Below, one piece after another: positions 12,304-23,311 of a stretch of DNA of 64,000 nucleotides. Source of the DNA: Dryocosmus kuriphilus (lineage: Eukaryota; Arthropoda; Insecta; Hymenoptera; Cynipidae). The translations under genes were made by a program, and so were the position numbers. The notes beneath the pieces are model-generated. The model ran no database searches, was not told the origin of the DNA, and saw only the letters and a list, made by a program, of their open reading frames with translations. Numbering within the stretch: position 1 is the stretch's first letter; each line of letters opens with the position of its first letter. The stretch spans positions 179,280,636-179,344,635 of the forward strand of contig CM076194.1 of assembly GCA_038277395.1 (NCBI GenBank). Direction: 5' to 3'.

Positions 12304-15300
12304 CTAAACGTTAAAACTGACTTTCTTTTTCCTTTCATACGTTTTAAGGACAGGACGAGAACTCGACGAATTATCAGTTAGAGGGATGTTGCAAACATCC
12401 TCACGTAAAAAGTAAGCAGGTTTTAGGTGCTCAACTGATACCTGTTGCGGTTTGCCGTTAACATTTATTTCATATACTCTGTCTGAAGTACGATTAAGAA
12501 TCTTGTGGAGCCCGGTGTACGGGCGTTCCAAAGACTTTTTAGTAGCTTTAACACACATAAATACGTGTGTGCACGAATTCAAGTCTTTATGAAAGAAGAC
12601 TTTCTTTTTATATTTATGGCCCACAGGGACCGGTTTAACCTCCCGCATGTGCTCCCGAAATTCGTCAAGGAACGCGTGCGGGTCAGGCGAAAAATTTTCT
12701 GGCAAAATGAACTCGCCGGGAATCCGTAAGGTCGTCCCAAACACATACTCAGCGGGAGAAGCACCCGTATCAAGAACGTTAGAACGTAATCCAAGCATCA
12801 CCGTAGATAAAATATGGGTCCAACTAGTATTAGAATGGCACATTATTGCCGCCTTGAGACTCCTATGCCAGCGTTCGATCATTCCATTGGAGGAAGGATG
12901 GTACGCTGTTGTATGGATTCTATGACATCCGATAAGTTGCAATAACGCCTTGAATAATTGGGACTCAAATTGAGAACCCCGATCAGTGGTCAAAGTTTCA
13001 GGAGCACCATACCGAGATACCCACTGGTCAACGAATGCTCTAGCCACGGTCAAGGCTTCTATATCCTTCAGAGGCACTGCCTCGGGCCAACGTGAAATTC
13101 GGTCTATTAACGTCAAACAATATCTGTAATCATTACTCACTGGTAATGGACCGATTATTTCCATATGCACATGCCGAAATCTTTCCTCAGGGGCAACGAA
13201 GTCGGTGGGAGCGAGGTGATTGTACCGCGTCACCTTTGACTGCTGACAATCGAGACAAGTTTTGCACCACGCTTTTATATCCTGATGCATCGCAGGCCAT
13301 ACGTAACGTTTACGAATTAATCGGTCTGACGCTTTTGCGCCAGGATGAGCTTTGTCATGAAAAAGCCTAAAAAGGCGTTCGCGCAAAGATGCAGGCACAA
13401 ACGGGCGAAGAGTCGCATCCGAAAGATCGCAATAAATAGCTGTTTGGTCTGGACCCCAATAAACCTTGGTTAATTTGAGGGAGAGGTTAGGATTTGATAA
13501 GGCGCGTTTCAACTCATCGTCGTCCTTCTGAGCTTCCGCCAAGTCGATCAGGCTCCATTCGGTTGGCAGCACAATAGATTCCACCCGTGACAGAGAGTCT
13601 GCAACCACGTTTTCGCACCCCGGTTGAAACTCAATCTGGGTTGTAAGTTTGTGACATAAAGGACAACTGACGTTGTTGGCGAGGTGAAGCTTTCTCGGAA
13701 CGCTGTAAGAAAGCGAAGGACAACGGTTTATGGTCGGTTACTATTTTAAAATTGTGTCCTTCCAGAAAGTGCCGAAAATATCGAACTGCTTCGTAAGCCG
13801 CCGTAAGTTCACGGTCATACGTACTATAAGAGCACTGAGAAGGAGTGAATTTTCTGGAGAAGAAAGCCAAAGGTCTCCAAGAATCTGATATCTTTTGCTC
13901 TAGCGCTGCCCCCATACCGAAGTCCGAAGCGTCTGTGACAAGTCGAGTCTCAGCCTTAATAGAAGGGTGAGTGAGAAGAGTGGCATTGGCTAAATCGTTT
14001 TTGATTTTCTCGAATGATTCCTCTGCTCCAGGCGTCCATATTACTTCCCTTTTGTCATTTTTTTTGGTATCATGCAAGAATTGATTTAGGGGGGCTTGAG
14101 TTTCAGCTGCATGCGGCAAGTTTTGCCGATAGAAATTAACTAGCCCTAGGAACCTACGTAAGTCGCAAATCGTACGAGGTTTAGGAAATTCCATGATAGC
14201 CTGGACTTTTTTTATAGTGGGCTTAGAACCTTCGCTGTTTATGGTGTAACCTAGGAATTCAAGCTCGTTCACGCCGAATTGGCACTTATTGAGGTTAAGA
14301 CGCAATCCAAAATCTTTCAATCGTTGAAAAACCACGCGAAGATGCTCTTTGTGTTCCTCAAGACTAGCGGAAGACACAAGAACATCGTCTATATAGGCGA
14401 ATACGAACTCCAAATCACCAAGGGCTTTAAAGATATATCGCTGAAAGGTTTGTCCGGCGTTACGCAAACCGAAAGTCATCATTGGGTATTCATACAGACC
14501 AAAAGGAGTAATCACCGCCGTCTTCTGAATATCTTGAGCCGCTACCGGAATCTGGTTATAGGCTTTATGCAAGTCTAATTTGGTAAATACTTTTATCCCA
14601 TGCAGATTTGCCGAAAAATCATGCAGGTGAGGTACCGGATATTTGTCCGGAACCGTCACCGCATTTACGCGACGAAAGTCACCGCAGATCCGCCACGTGC
14701 CGTCCTTTTTCCGAACCATGTGGATTGGAGAGGCCCACGGACTACTTGACGGTCTGCAGATGCCCGAATTTAGCATTTCTTGGAATTCTTTCTTAGCCAC
14801 AGCTAACTTTTCAGGCGACAAGCGTCTAGCACGCTCTGAGACCGGTGGACCCTCCGTGAAAATACGATGTTCGACACCCTGAACCTGGGGTATCGAACCC
14901 TGTGCGACCTTAGTAACTTCTGGAAAATCTGACAAGATATCGAAAAATACTGAAGATCGGTCAATCGATGTAATACCAAATACGGTACTGTTCTTTAAAT
15001 GACCCGTCACAGTAAGGCCTGTCGAGGTGTCCACTAAACGAGATTCATGCAACACCGGAACGAGCCGAAAGTGAGTGAGAAAATCAGCCCCTAAAATAGG
15101 GTTAGGTACAGCGGCAACGTGGAAGTTCCAAGGGAATTGACGACGAAGTCCAAGGTTGAGGATTGCGCGTTTTTCACCATAAGTCGCGAGTGGTGAGTTA
15201 TCGGCCGTAAATAATACTGTGTCCGTTGCCTGAGCCTTAACCCCCTTTTCGAGAGGTAGAATAGACACGTCAGAACCAGTGTCCACTAAGAATACTAAAC

Positions 15301-15412
15301 CGTAATCACGGTCTCGAACATGGAGGCGTTTAGAAGTATGAGTGCCTGTGGCCGCTGCCTCTGTACGTACAGGCTTCATTAGTTTTCCTTCTGAGGAAGA
15401 TGAGGCTTCCAC
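12304..15412 (-). pseudogene. pol: Gypsy pol polyprotein with one frameshift
   Basis: The order on the minus strand is protease (FLVDTGSDVSILP), reverse transcriptase (FAYIDDVLVS), RNase H (LVTDASDFGMGAALEQ, then IVTDHKPL) and integrase. The integrase has an HHCC finger (HPGAKASDRLI ... CKTCLDCQQ) and a DDE core (TTDRGSQFES, GMIERWHRSLK). The first catalytic acid, normally Asp in HVDIVGPLP-type motifs, reads Glu in HMEIIGPLP. The RNase H part ends in one frame at 13631 and integrase continues in another from about 13608. One indel near 13641-13652 explains the break. Pol overlaps the end of gag by 34 bases in another frame, which fits ribosomal frameshifting. The sequence is otherwise open, consistent with a recent insertion. 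Confidence 0.93.
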
Positions 15413-16317
15413 TCACAGGGTTGGATGCACTTATGAGCCTTTCTACCAAAGCGGCCATGGTAGTAGCAAAATTGTTTCGAATCCCTACTTGAAGAACGCG
15501 CACGATTTTCTCGCGAACCCCGCGAACGAGACGGGGCGCGAGACCGACTTGATGTAGCCTCAAGTTTGTCTAATCTTTGAATAATCTGACGGAGCATCGG
15601 CTCAAAATCAGATGTAGGGGCAGGTTGCGCAACAGCCGCCAGCTGATTATCTGGAGGCTTAACCGCAGTTTCGGAAAGCTGATAGGCGTTAGGCTGATAC
15701 GTTTCGACAATTTTGTCAGCCATTTGGGCTAAGGCCTGTAAATCCTCCACATTTCCGACGGACAAAATAGCTCTAACGTGAGCAGGCAGTTGTTCGAGAA
15801 GGATGGATCTAATAACCGCGTCACTGCACCCGAATTCGTTCAAATTTCTTAATTGCGTTAAAATAAACGACGGTTTTCCGGAAGTCAAAACTTCGCCTTT
15901 AAGAAGCTGGCGCATACGAGTCTCAGAAGAAATCGCGAAAGAAGATATTATTCTGTTTTTAATTAGAGTATAAAGGTTCTGGGGCCGCGGGCGAATGGAT
16001 ATAATATCCTTAATGCAGGCGAGAACATCAGGGCTAAGAGACTCTATCACGGTGTCAGCTTGGGTTACTTCTGTAGTTACTCGCGCAACATTAAATGAAG
16101 ATTCAACTTGCAAGAACCAAAGATGTGGATCATTTGGTAAAAATCGCGGAATACGCGGGTATCGATACGCTTCAACACGTCCTGCCGGACCCCCAGCGTC
16201 ATCCCCGCGTTGCACATTTCCCGGACGGTTACCCGGTTGCACTCCACCCGGGAGGTTATCCGGTTGTACCCCTTCCGGAGGGTTACCCGGTTGCGTATTT
16301 TCCGTGTCATCGGCCAT
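15379..16317 (-). CDS. gag: Gypsy Gag
   Basis: The 312-residue structural protein is intact from ATG to stop. It has a Pro/Gly-rich N-terminus with PGN and GGVQPGN repeats, then a capsid-like helical domain beginning RYPRIPRFLPNDPHLWFLQV. An Arg/Ser-rich linker and the zinc-binding motif CYYHGRFGRKAHKCIQPC follow at about residues 285-302. That arrangement of Cys and His, unlike a canonical CCHC knuckle, is a mark of the CsRn1-type Gypsy group. Its product would assemble the particle and bind RNA. Confidence 0.9.
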   Translation of the reverse strand: MADDTENTQPGNPPEGVQPDNLPGGVQPGNRPGNVQRGDDAGGPAGRVEAYRYPRIPRFLPNDPHLWFLQVESSFNVARVTTEVTQADTVIESLSPDVLACIKDIISIRPRPQNLYTLIKNRIISSFAISSETRMRQLLKGEVLTSGKPSFILTQLRNLNEFGCSDAVIRSILLEQLPAHVRAILSVGNVEDLQALAQMADKIVETYQPNAYQLSETAVKPPDNQLAAVAQPAPTSDFEPMLRQIIQRLDKLEATSSRSRAPSRSRGSRENRARSSSRDSKQFCYYHGRFGRKAHKCIQPCEWKPHLPQKEN

Positions 16318-16954
16318 TGTACCGACTTAAAAAAAGGAAAACAGGATAGATCGTGTAAAAAAAAACAAGCACTATAAGGTCTTTGGAACACTCGCGTTAC
16401 CCTTTCAGAAAAATCGCGAATTTTAAACTAAATCTCCTTGCTATTTTCGATTATTGTTATGCTAACAGTATTTGATAAAATTTATTGCGCAAATTCAACA
16501 TTCAAAAATGCTTAAAGTTTTTTGTTTGACTACAGACACTTTTCGTAATTTCGCTGTACTATGAAATGCTACGTCGTATGACGCAATTGAAAAACAGAAT
16601 ATCGGAGGCGCACTTAATACAATGAAATATTCATAAATACCTTTACATGTCGTAATAAAATGTATAAAATAATAATAGAACGCTGCAATCCCTTGTACAA
16701 TCGAAATTCCTTGAAGATTTCCACCAAATTTGAGTTACTTTTGTTATGACGCAACAAGCCGGCGTCCTTGACGCGCGAAGGCAAGGTTGCAATTCAGCAG
16801 CCAGCACTTTCCAAAAATGCGAAAGTCGATCCAGATAATATCCTGGGTGGTACGAGTGATATATTTATAATCCTTAGATACTTAAAAATCTTTCAAATCG
16901 TCTCAGCTACGTATACTTCCAGACATCCATTAGCAAACTGCGACGTAATTGTCG

Positions 16955-16964
16955 AGGGTCACCA
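16955..16964 (-). other. Primer binding site (tRNA-Trp type)
   Basis: Two bases inside the 5' LTR, the minus strand reads TGGTGACCCT. Its first nine bases match the complement of the CCA-ending 3' terminus of insect tRNA-Trp. Confidence 0.75.
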
Positions 16965-16966
16965 CT

Positions 16967-17322
16967 TGTAGGTATCTTTTATAATAATGATGAATAATCA
17001 AGCCAGGTGGGCAAGCGGCCTACAGTCCGCTGAATCCAATCGGAGGGATGCAATAACTGTACAGACTCCAATTATAACCAGTAATAATGTTTTATTAAAA
17101 TTGCGTAGGACTGAGACAATAATCCGACCAACATGTCAGAGAGCGGTATCTAAGACGTACGGAGTCTCCCTTCAAAGTGTACAGGACCCCAAGCTATTCT
17201 CTCGTTCCTTACCCAGAACTAACTACTACGCGGGTAGGTAGGCGACTCTCCCTAGCCACGACGCATGTCACGGCGCACGCGCCACTCCGTAAGCGGTAAT
17301 GTTAGGTAACTATATCCCTACA
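16967..17322 (-). repeat. Gypsy 5' LTR
   Basis: This 356-bp repeat reads as identical to 11579-11934. Its outer edge is followed by AGTA at 17323-17326, the second copy of the target duplication. The identity implies very recent insertion or gene conversion. Confidence 0.95.
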
Positions 17323-20300
17323 AGTATGATATCAGTAGTGCCATCTGTCTCCTTTTAGAAGCACTAAAATATGGAATCTGTAAAGCCATCTCCTTCTCTC
17401 TCTCCCAATCTCTCACTCTCTATCATAAGCTCATCATTATTTTTCACCTCGATGCATATCATATGTAATACGACACTCAACATTTGCGAGGTTTAAAATA
17501 AGACATTATAAGGCATTTTATTAAGAATAATGATTTTACTCTCCCTAAAGCTACTGTGTAATATAATTTATTAGAAAATATTTGTAGCCAATCAACTAGC
17601 ATATGGGTAAAAAAATGCATCTAAAGAAATGAATCCTTTCTAATGGTCTGGAATTACATGTTGCATGTCACAATAATATAAAATTAGAGAACACTTATCT
17701 CAGAAATTATTAAAGAATATGCGAGCATCCTTAGTCATAAAGTTCTCGAGGGTGTCATTTCCGAAGCTTGAAATAAAAGGCTACATGCATTTTATTAAGA
17801 GGTTTCACATTCGTTCGTTTTTAAACACCTCAATCTCTCTTATGATCTCTGTTCTTCTCTTAGGTTGTAGTATGATATCTAAAAAATATTTTACTAATTT
17901 GTTGCTAAAATCAAAGACTGATCAATGCAAGCCTTATGTTTTACGAAATTCTTAAAAATATCACAACACATACCTAAAATGTTATAACGTCTCCTGAGAG
18001 GTTTTACTAATATCATTCGTAAACAATAAATCCTCAATTTATAGAAATTTTGCAACGTTAATAGCGTGATTCTCGAAAAAGGGTTCATGTCTATGCTAAA
18101 TAAAGTGAAGATCGTACAGTTCAGAATATACAAAAATAATTTAAAGTCTTTCCTACGTATTTGTGAGATATATACAGTAATGTGATTTTTAACATTTCCA
18201 TTGCATTGGATGATTTTAGACATTAAAATAAGTGTGTCATTTTTAACTTACTCCTGATATCACACTTTTCATGATAAACTACTGCAATGTAATTTTATTG
18301 AATAATTCTTGAAACTCATCTATTAGTAAAGATCAAAGGGAGAAACACTGAGGAATTATTTAATGAAAAAGCACAAGAAATAACTGGAGACGATTCATAC
18401 ATACTCATGGAATATATAAACATTTAATTTGTTGATAAAATCAAGACCGATCAACATAATTCTTATGTTTTACGAAATTCTTTAAAAATATTACTATAAT
18501 ATAAAATTAGAGAATAATTGTCTCAGAAATTATTGAAGAATATGCGAACATCCTTAGCGATAAATTTCTCGAGGGTGTCATATTACAGTAAAGAGTCTGG
18601 CAAATGTGTTTCTTCAAAATGAGATTTTTCGATCTGAAAAATAATAATAATAATATAGTATCGACATTTCCGAAGCTTGAGATAAAAGACTATATGCATT
18701 TTATTACGAGGTTTCACATTCGTTCGTTTTTAAAACACCTCAATCTCTCTTATGATCTCTGTTCTTCTCTTAGGTTGCAGTATGATATCTAAAAAATATC
18801 TTACTCATTTGTTGATAAAATCAAAGAGTGATCAATATAAGACTTATGTTCTACGAAATTCTTGAAAAATATTACAACACATTCCTAAAATGCTGTAACA
18901 TAGTTTTAAAATGTTTAAATAATGTGTTTGTCAATAAAAATAAACGAGTGAACCGATAATCGTAAACAATAAATCCCCAATTTATAGAAATTTTGCAACG
19001 TTAATAGCATGATTCTCGGAAAAAGGGTTCATGTTCATGCTAAATAACAAAATAATGTGAAGATCAATTGCACAGTTCAGAATATACAAGAAGAATTTAA
19101 AGGCTAACCTACGTATTTGTGAGATACAGTAATGTAATTTTTAACATTTCTCATTACATTCCATGATTTCAGACATTAAAATAAGTGTGTCGTTTTTATC
19201 TTACTCCTGGTATCACACTTTTCAAGATAAACTACTGCAATGTAATTTTATTAAATAATTGTTGAAACTCATCTATCAGTAAAGATCAAGTGGTTCCACT
19301 AAGGAATTAATGAGGAGATGGTGTTAGACGAGTGACGCGTAGCTGTGGAATGTTAAAACATTTATTTGGTTATAAATTTTAAGCTCAACCAACGTTAAAC
19401 TTATGTTTTCGTCCAATTCTTTGAAAATATGACATCAGCTTCCTGTCAGCAAGTATCAAAAAGAAATCCACTAAGGAATTAGTTAACGAAAAAGCAAAGA
19501 ATAAACTGGAGACGAATCATGCATACTCATGGAATAATATATAAACATTTAATTTGTTGATAAAATCAGACTGATCAATATAAGTCCTATGTTTTACGAA
19601 GTTCTTTAAAAATATTACAACATATTCCTAAAATGCTATAACACAGTTTTCAGAATTTTTAAATAATGTGTTTGTCAATGAAAAATCGAAGAGTGAATCG
19701 ATAATCGTAAACAATAAATCCTCAATTTATAGAAATTTTGCTACGTTAATAGCATGATTCTCGGAAAAAGGGTTCATGTCCATGTTAAATAAAAAAATTA
19801 TGTGAAGAGCAATTGTACAGTTCAGAATATAAAAAAGAATTTAAAAGTCTAACCTACGTATTTTGTTTGATTTTCAGCATTTCTCATTACATTGCATGAT
19901 TTTATACATTAAAATAAGTGTGCCATGTTTAACCTACTCTTGATATCACACACTTTTGAAGATAAACTACTGCAATATAATTTTAATAAAAAATTGTGGA
20001 AACTCGTCTATCAGTAAAGATCAAAGGGAGAACCACTAAGGAATTAATAAAGAGATGATGTTAAATGAGTGACGTGTAGCTACGGAATGTTTAAACAATT
20101 TATTTGCTCATAAATTTTAAGCCCAACCAACGTTAGACTTACGTTTTTTTATCCAACTCTTTGAAAATATCAAAGAGAAATCCACTAAGGAATTAGTTAA
20201 TGAAAAAGAAAAGAAATAGCTGGAGGTGAATCATGCATATGTACTTATGGAATATATAGACATTTAATTTGTTGATAAAATCAGACTGATTAACATAAGT

Positions 20301-21364
20301 CTTACATTTTACGAAATTCTTTACAAATACTACAACATATTCCTAAAATGCTATAACATAGTTTTAAATGTTTAAATAATGTGTTTGTCAATGAAAGATC
20401 GAAGAGTGAACCGATAAGGAATAGGCTACTCAAACTCTTGGATTAATGAAGAGAGGACAGCCTAATGCAAATATAAACGTATGGTAATGCATATAAGAAT
20501 AATGTAATTTGGTGGCATGGAATCGAGTGTGAACTCTAGTAAAATAAGCTTAAAATTATAAGCAGTCAAGCTGACTGCAATATACCATACAAAACTATAC
20601 TATGCTATATTATATGGTGCAGTGGGTGAAGGAGTTATTAAATCTAAACATTTTAATCTGCACTTTGGTTTCCAGTATGATGATAATTTGGTGTCAGTTC
20701 AGCAAGCTTGATTAAAAGGACTCATACTTCCCATTTTAATTCGAAACTCTACATTTATTGTACTCAAAGAACTCAACCTATGCACCAATCAACGTCTTTA
20801 ATGAAGTAGTTTCAATAACTGAAAGACTTTATAATTGGAACTATTGTAGAAGATTTGTGTGTTGAAGAAAGTGCAGTACGCAGTGTGAAAAAGATGTTGC
20901 AATATAAGACAAAATTATGAAGAAGCTAAAGAAAAATGTTGTCAAAAATATTTTTTTCTCTCAAAACTTGTTTATATTTACTGAGGAGGAGGTTGTAGTT
21001 AAATAAAATACTTAAAATTTTGCACTCAACGATTACAAGCCTTAGACTATCAGTTAGAAAACTCTAAAACTGAGATGAGTCTCTAACATTGTTATAATAA
21101 CCAAAATGAGTGTGGGCGAAAGAAGTTAAGAAGTAGATATACATATTAAAATTATGTTTCATATACAAGTAGGAACTTATTATGCTTAAAAATAACATCG
21201 AATTTAACTGATTAAAAGAACTATATAGTATAGTGTAATAGAAAAAAAAACCTATTGCATACTTAGTTCCGCGTTGGGTCTATTTGATCAGTTTTTATGA
21301 ATTAACGAGATAATATATATACAATATATATATATACTACATATGTTACTTCTACTATTGGAAA

Positions 21365-21480
21365 TAATAATGCCAGCCTCCTTTATTTCATTAATGATTG
21401 AAGTTATTTCAATGCATTATTTCTGTTTCCATCTGCTTGACATTGTTAATTAAAGTAACCGCAATCGATCTACCAAATAA
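21365..21480 (-). pseudogene. Decayed duplicate of the core gene's 3' end
   Basis: The stretch matches the 3' end of the 22260-22893 gene about 890 bases away. Shared blocks include TTCATTAATGATTG, TTATTTCTG and CGATCTACCAAAT in the same order and orientation. Stops and indels have destroyed the frame. It shows that the core gene was once tandemly duplicated. Confidence 0.6.
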
Positions 21481-22259
21481 ATCAGCTACATAAACTTTAT
21501 AATCCCCTGTAATAAACATTGGAATAATCTTTAACACAACAGAGTAATATGCTAAAAATCTAATTTACTTAGTTGAAACACTGCAATAATAACATGCTTA
21601 GTGAAGTATTGTTGATATTAAAATCTGCTGCTATCAATGAAAAACATATTTTTCTTGGTCTCCGGTTAAAATAAATCTAATTCAAGAATAACAAGGCAAA
21701 CCAGATTAATAACGAATAGAGTGCGCCACCATCGACCACGCTACTCTTCTTGTAGAGTTATAATCGATGTGAACCTTGTCTTCTAAATGGTTGATTTCTT
21801 ACAAATGTGTATAAGGAATTTTTTCAATGATATTAACACTAAATTTATCCTCAATTAAGTATTAAAATGCGTGAGGAAGAGAAGGAGGAGGAGGAGGTCA
21901 GGAGAATGAGGAGATTTCTGTAAGGGGGAGGAGGATCATTATATAGTTGAAACAAGTAGGTATTGGAAATGTTGCATTCAATTATTACACACCATAAATC
22001 ATATGAGAGAAGCACAAAAGATGTAATGAACCTCTCTTGCATTTAAAAACTAATATTAATTCAGGTAAGAGGTGTGAAGAAGAAATACACATAATTATTG
22101 TTAAAAATTAGATTTATTTAACTTATTGTATTAGAGTAAATTCTTAAGTTATAACTACAGGAAGTATTGAATCCAATAATTCAAATGCTAATTCAACTAT
22201 TAGAAATATTGAACCAGCAATTGCTAAACTTTTTACATTAATTAGTAAAAATATTATTA

Positions 22260-22893
22260 GTCAATAATACCAGCCTCTCTTAATTCATTAATGATTGCAA
22301 TCAATTCAAGCGACTTATTTCTGCTTCCAGTTGATTGGGACTCTAAAAGTGAGCGCATTCGATCTACCAAATCATTCGGACCTTCCCGGTAACCTGAAAA
22401 TTTTGTCTCTATTTCATATTCTCTCATATTCAACCTTATTTTCATTATTACCATCATCATCATCAACATCATTATTGATTTTCATGGATGGTGAATTATG
22501 ACATTGATCAAATTCTTCTTTTTCATCTACATGTTCTGATTCTAATTTTCGCTTCTTCACTTGTGACTCCAATTCAGGTTTAATCTTCTGAGTAGTGCCC
22601 ACAAGTTTCTTTAATGGAGAAGAATATAGTTTGATTTCTTCTTGAATAGCTGGATCATCATTAGGTTTAAAATTTTTCTGCTTTCCATGAATTGTGTCGC
22701 TAGTCTTTCTATTATGTTTATTGCTGTTTTGAATTATTCTTATAGCTTCAGGCACCTTTGCAACTTGGCGAAAGTCTCTCTCATCATCATCATCATACAC
22801 ACGATTCTTTGCTGTGCAAGAGTATTTTGCATGTCTTTTTAAATTATCGAGTCGTGAATAAACTCTTGAGCAATTTGGACATGTGGAAGCCAT
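22260..22893 (-). pseudogene. Zinc-finger protein of the inner Polinton, frameshifted
   Basis: The only gene in the inner element has about 210 codons. The N-terminus has a single C2H2-like finger, CPNCSRVYSRLDNLKRHAKYSC, of spacing C-x2-C-x12-H-x4-C. A basic/acidic linker follows with KKRKLE and a run of Asp. The C-terminal module is PNDLVDRMRSL ... AIINELREAGIID. The first part (22893-22414) and the last part (22472-22257) are in different frames, so one indel lies near 22425. The C-terminal module resembles the C-terminus of the 42331-43380 protein of the outer Polinton. Nucleic-acid binding is plausible; its function is unknown. Confidence 0.65.
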
Positions 22894-23311
22894 TTCGTCA
22901 CTGCCACAACACGAATAACAGTTCGGTCACTAGTGCTGAGTTTATATACTGAGGAGGGGGAGGAGAGTGGGTATGATGAGGAGGTAGGGTATGAGGAGTA
23001 AAAGGAGGAGGAGGAGGAGGGGGAGGGAGGATATAAACATAACCTCTAATATTGAAACAAAAGACTGGGTCATCATATTTTATTATGCAGATGGTATCAG
23101 TATAACTGTGAGAGTTCTGCAACTCAGTCTGTAAAACGAGAGAGTTTTCATATCATTTTTCCCACTTTCACCTCTAAAATATTCCTTGAAATTTCAAAAT
23201 TACAATTTGTGCAATCAAATCATACCATTTTCCCTTTTCCAGCTCTGAAAGTGTTCCCTGAAATTTATTTTACCCTTTCCAGCTCATAAAACGAGGTCAA
23301 GGTAGGTGAGG

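Larger units (their letters stand above)
11579..17322 (-). mobile_element. Ty3/Gypsy LTR retrotransposon, CsRn1-like
   Basis: The 5744-bp element has identical-looking 356-bp LTRs (TGTAG...CTACA), a 4-bp duplication AGTA at 11575-11578 and 17323-17326, and gag and pol on the minus strand. The primer binding site starts TGGTGACCC, complementary to the 3' end of tRNA-Trp. Together with a Gag finger of the CYYHGRFGRKAHKC type, this fits the CsRn1 clade. One frameshift in pol is the only obvious defect. Leader sequence occupies 16318-16955. Confidence 0.92.
10465..20982. repeat. Inner Polinton left arm
   Basis: Apart from the Gypsy at 11579-17322 and its 4-base duplication, this arm is the reverse complement of 23312-28079, with only scattered substitutions and small indels. 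It carries several diverged copies of a repeat unit. Recurrent landmarks are TTATGTTTTACGAAATTCTT (near 17930, 18460, 18845, 19590, 20305), TCATCTATCAGTAAAGATCA and AAGGGTTCATG. Short open frames in the arm recur on both arms and look like remnants of a repeat-coding region, not genes. No intact gene was found in the arm. Confidence 0.85.
20983..23311. other. Core of the inner Polinton
   Basis: This is the unpaired 2.33-kb segment between the two arms. It holds one frameshifted small gene on the minus strand (22260-22893), a decayed partial copy of its 3' end (about 21365-21480), a TA-rich patch near 21305-21345 and purine-rich GGA stretches near 21865-21945 and 22945-23030. Nothing else could be identified. 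Confidence 0.7.

Noticed and set aside
17719..18792. Open frames with FPKLEIKGYMHFI and its mirror copies at 25425-26574
   Set aside because: They read the strand opposite to the inferred repeat-coding strand, recur on both palindrome arms and have no start context; treated as repeat sequence.
22898..23122. Proline-rich minus-strand frame
   Set aside because: It is the translation of a GGA-rich simple repeat.
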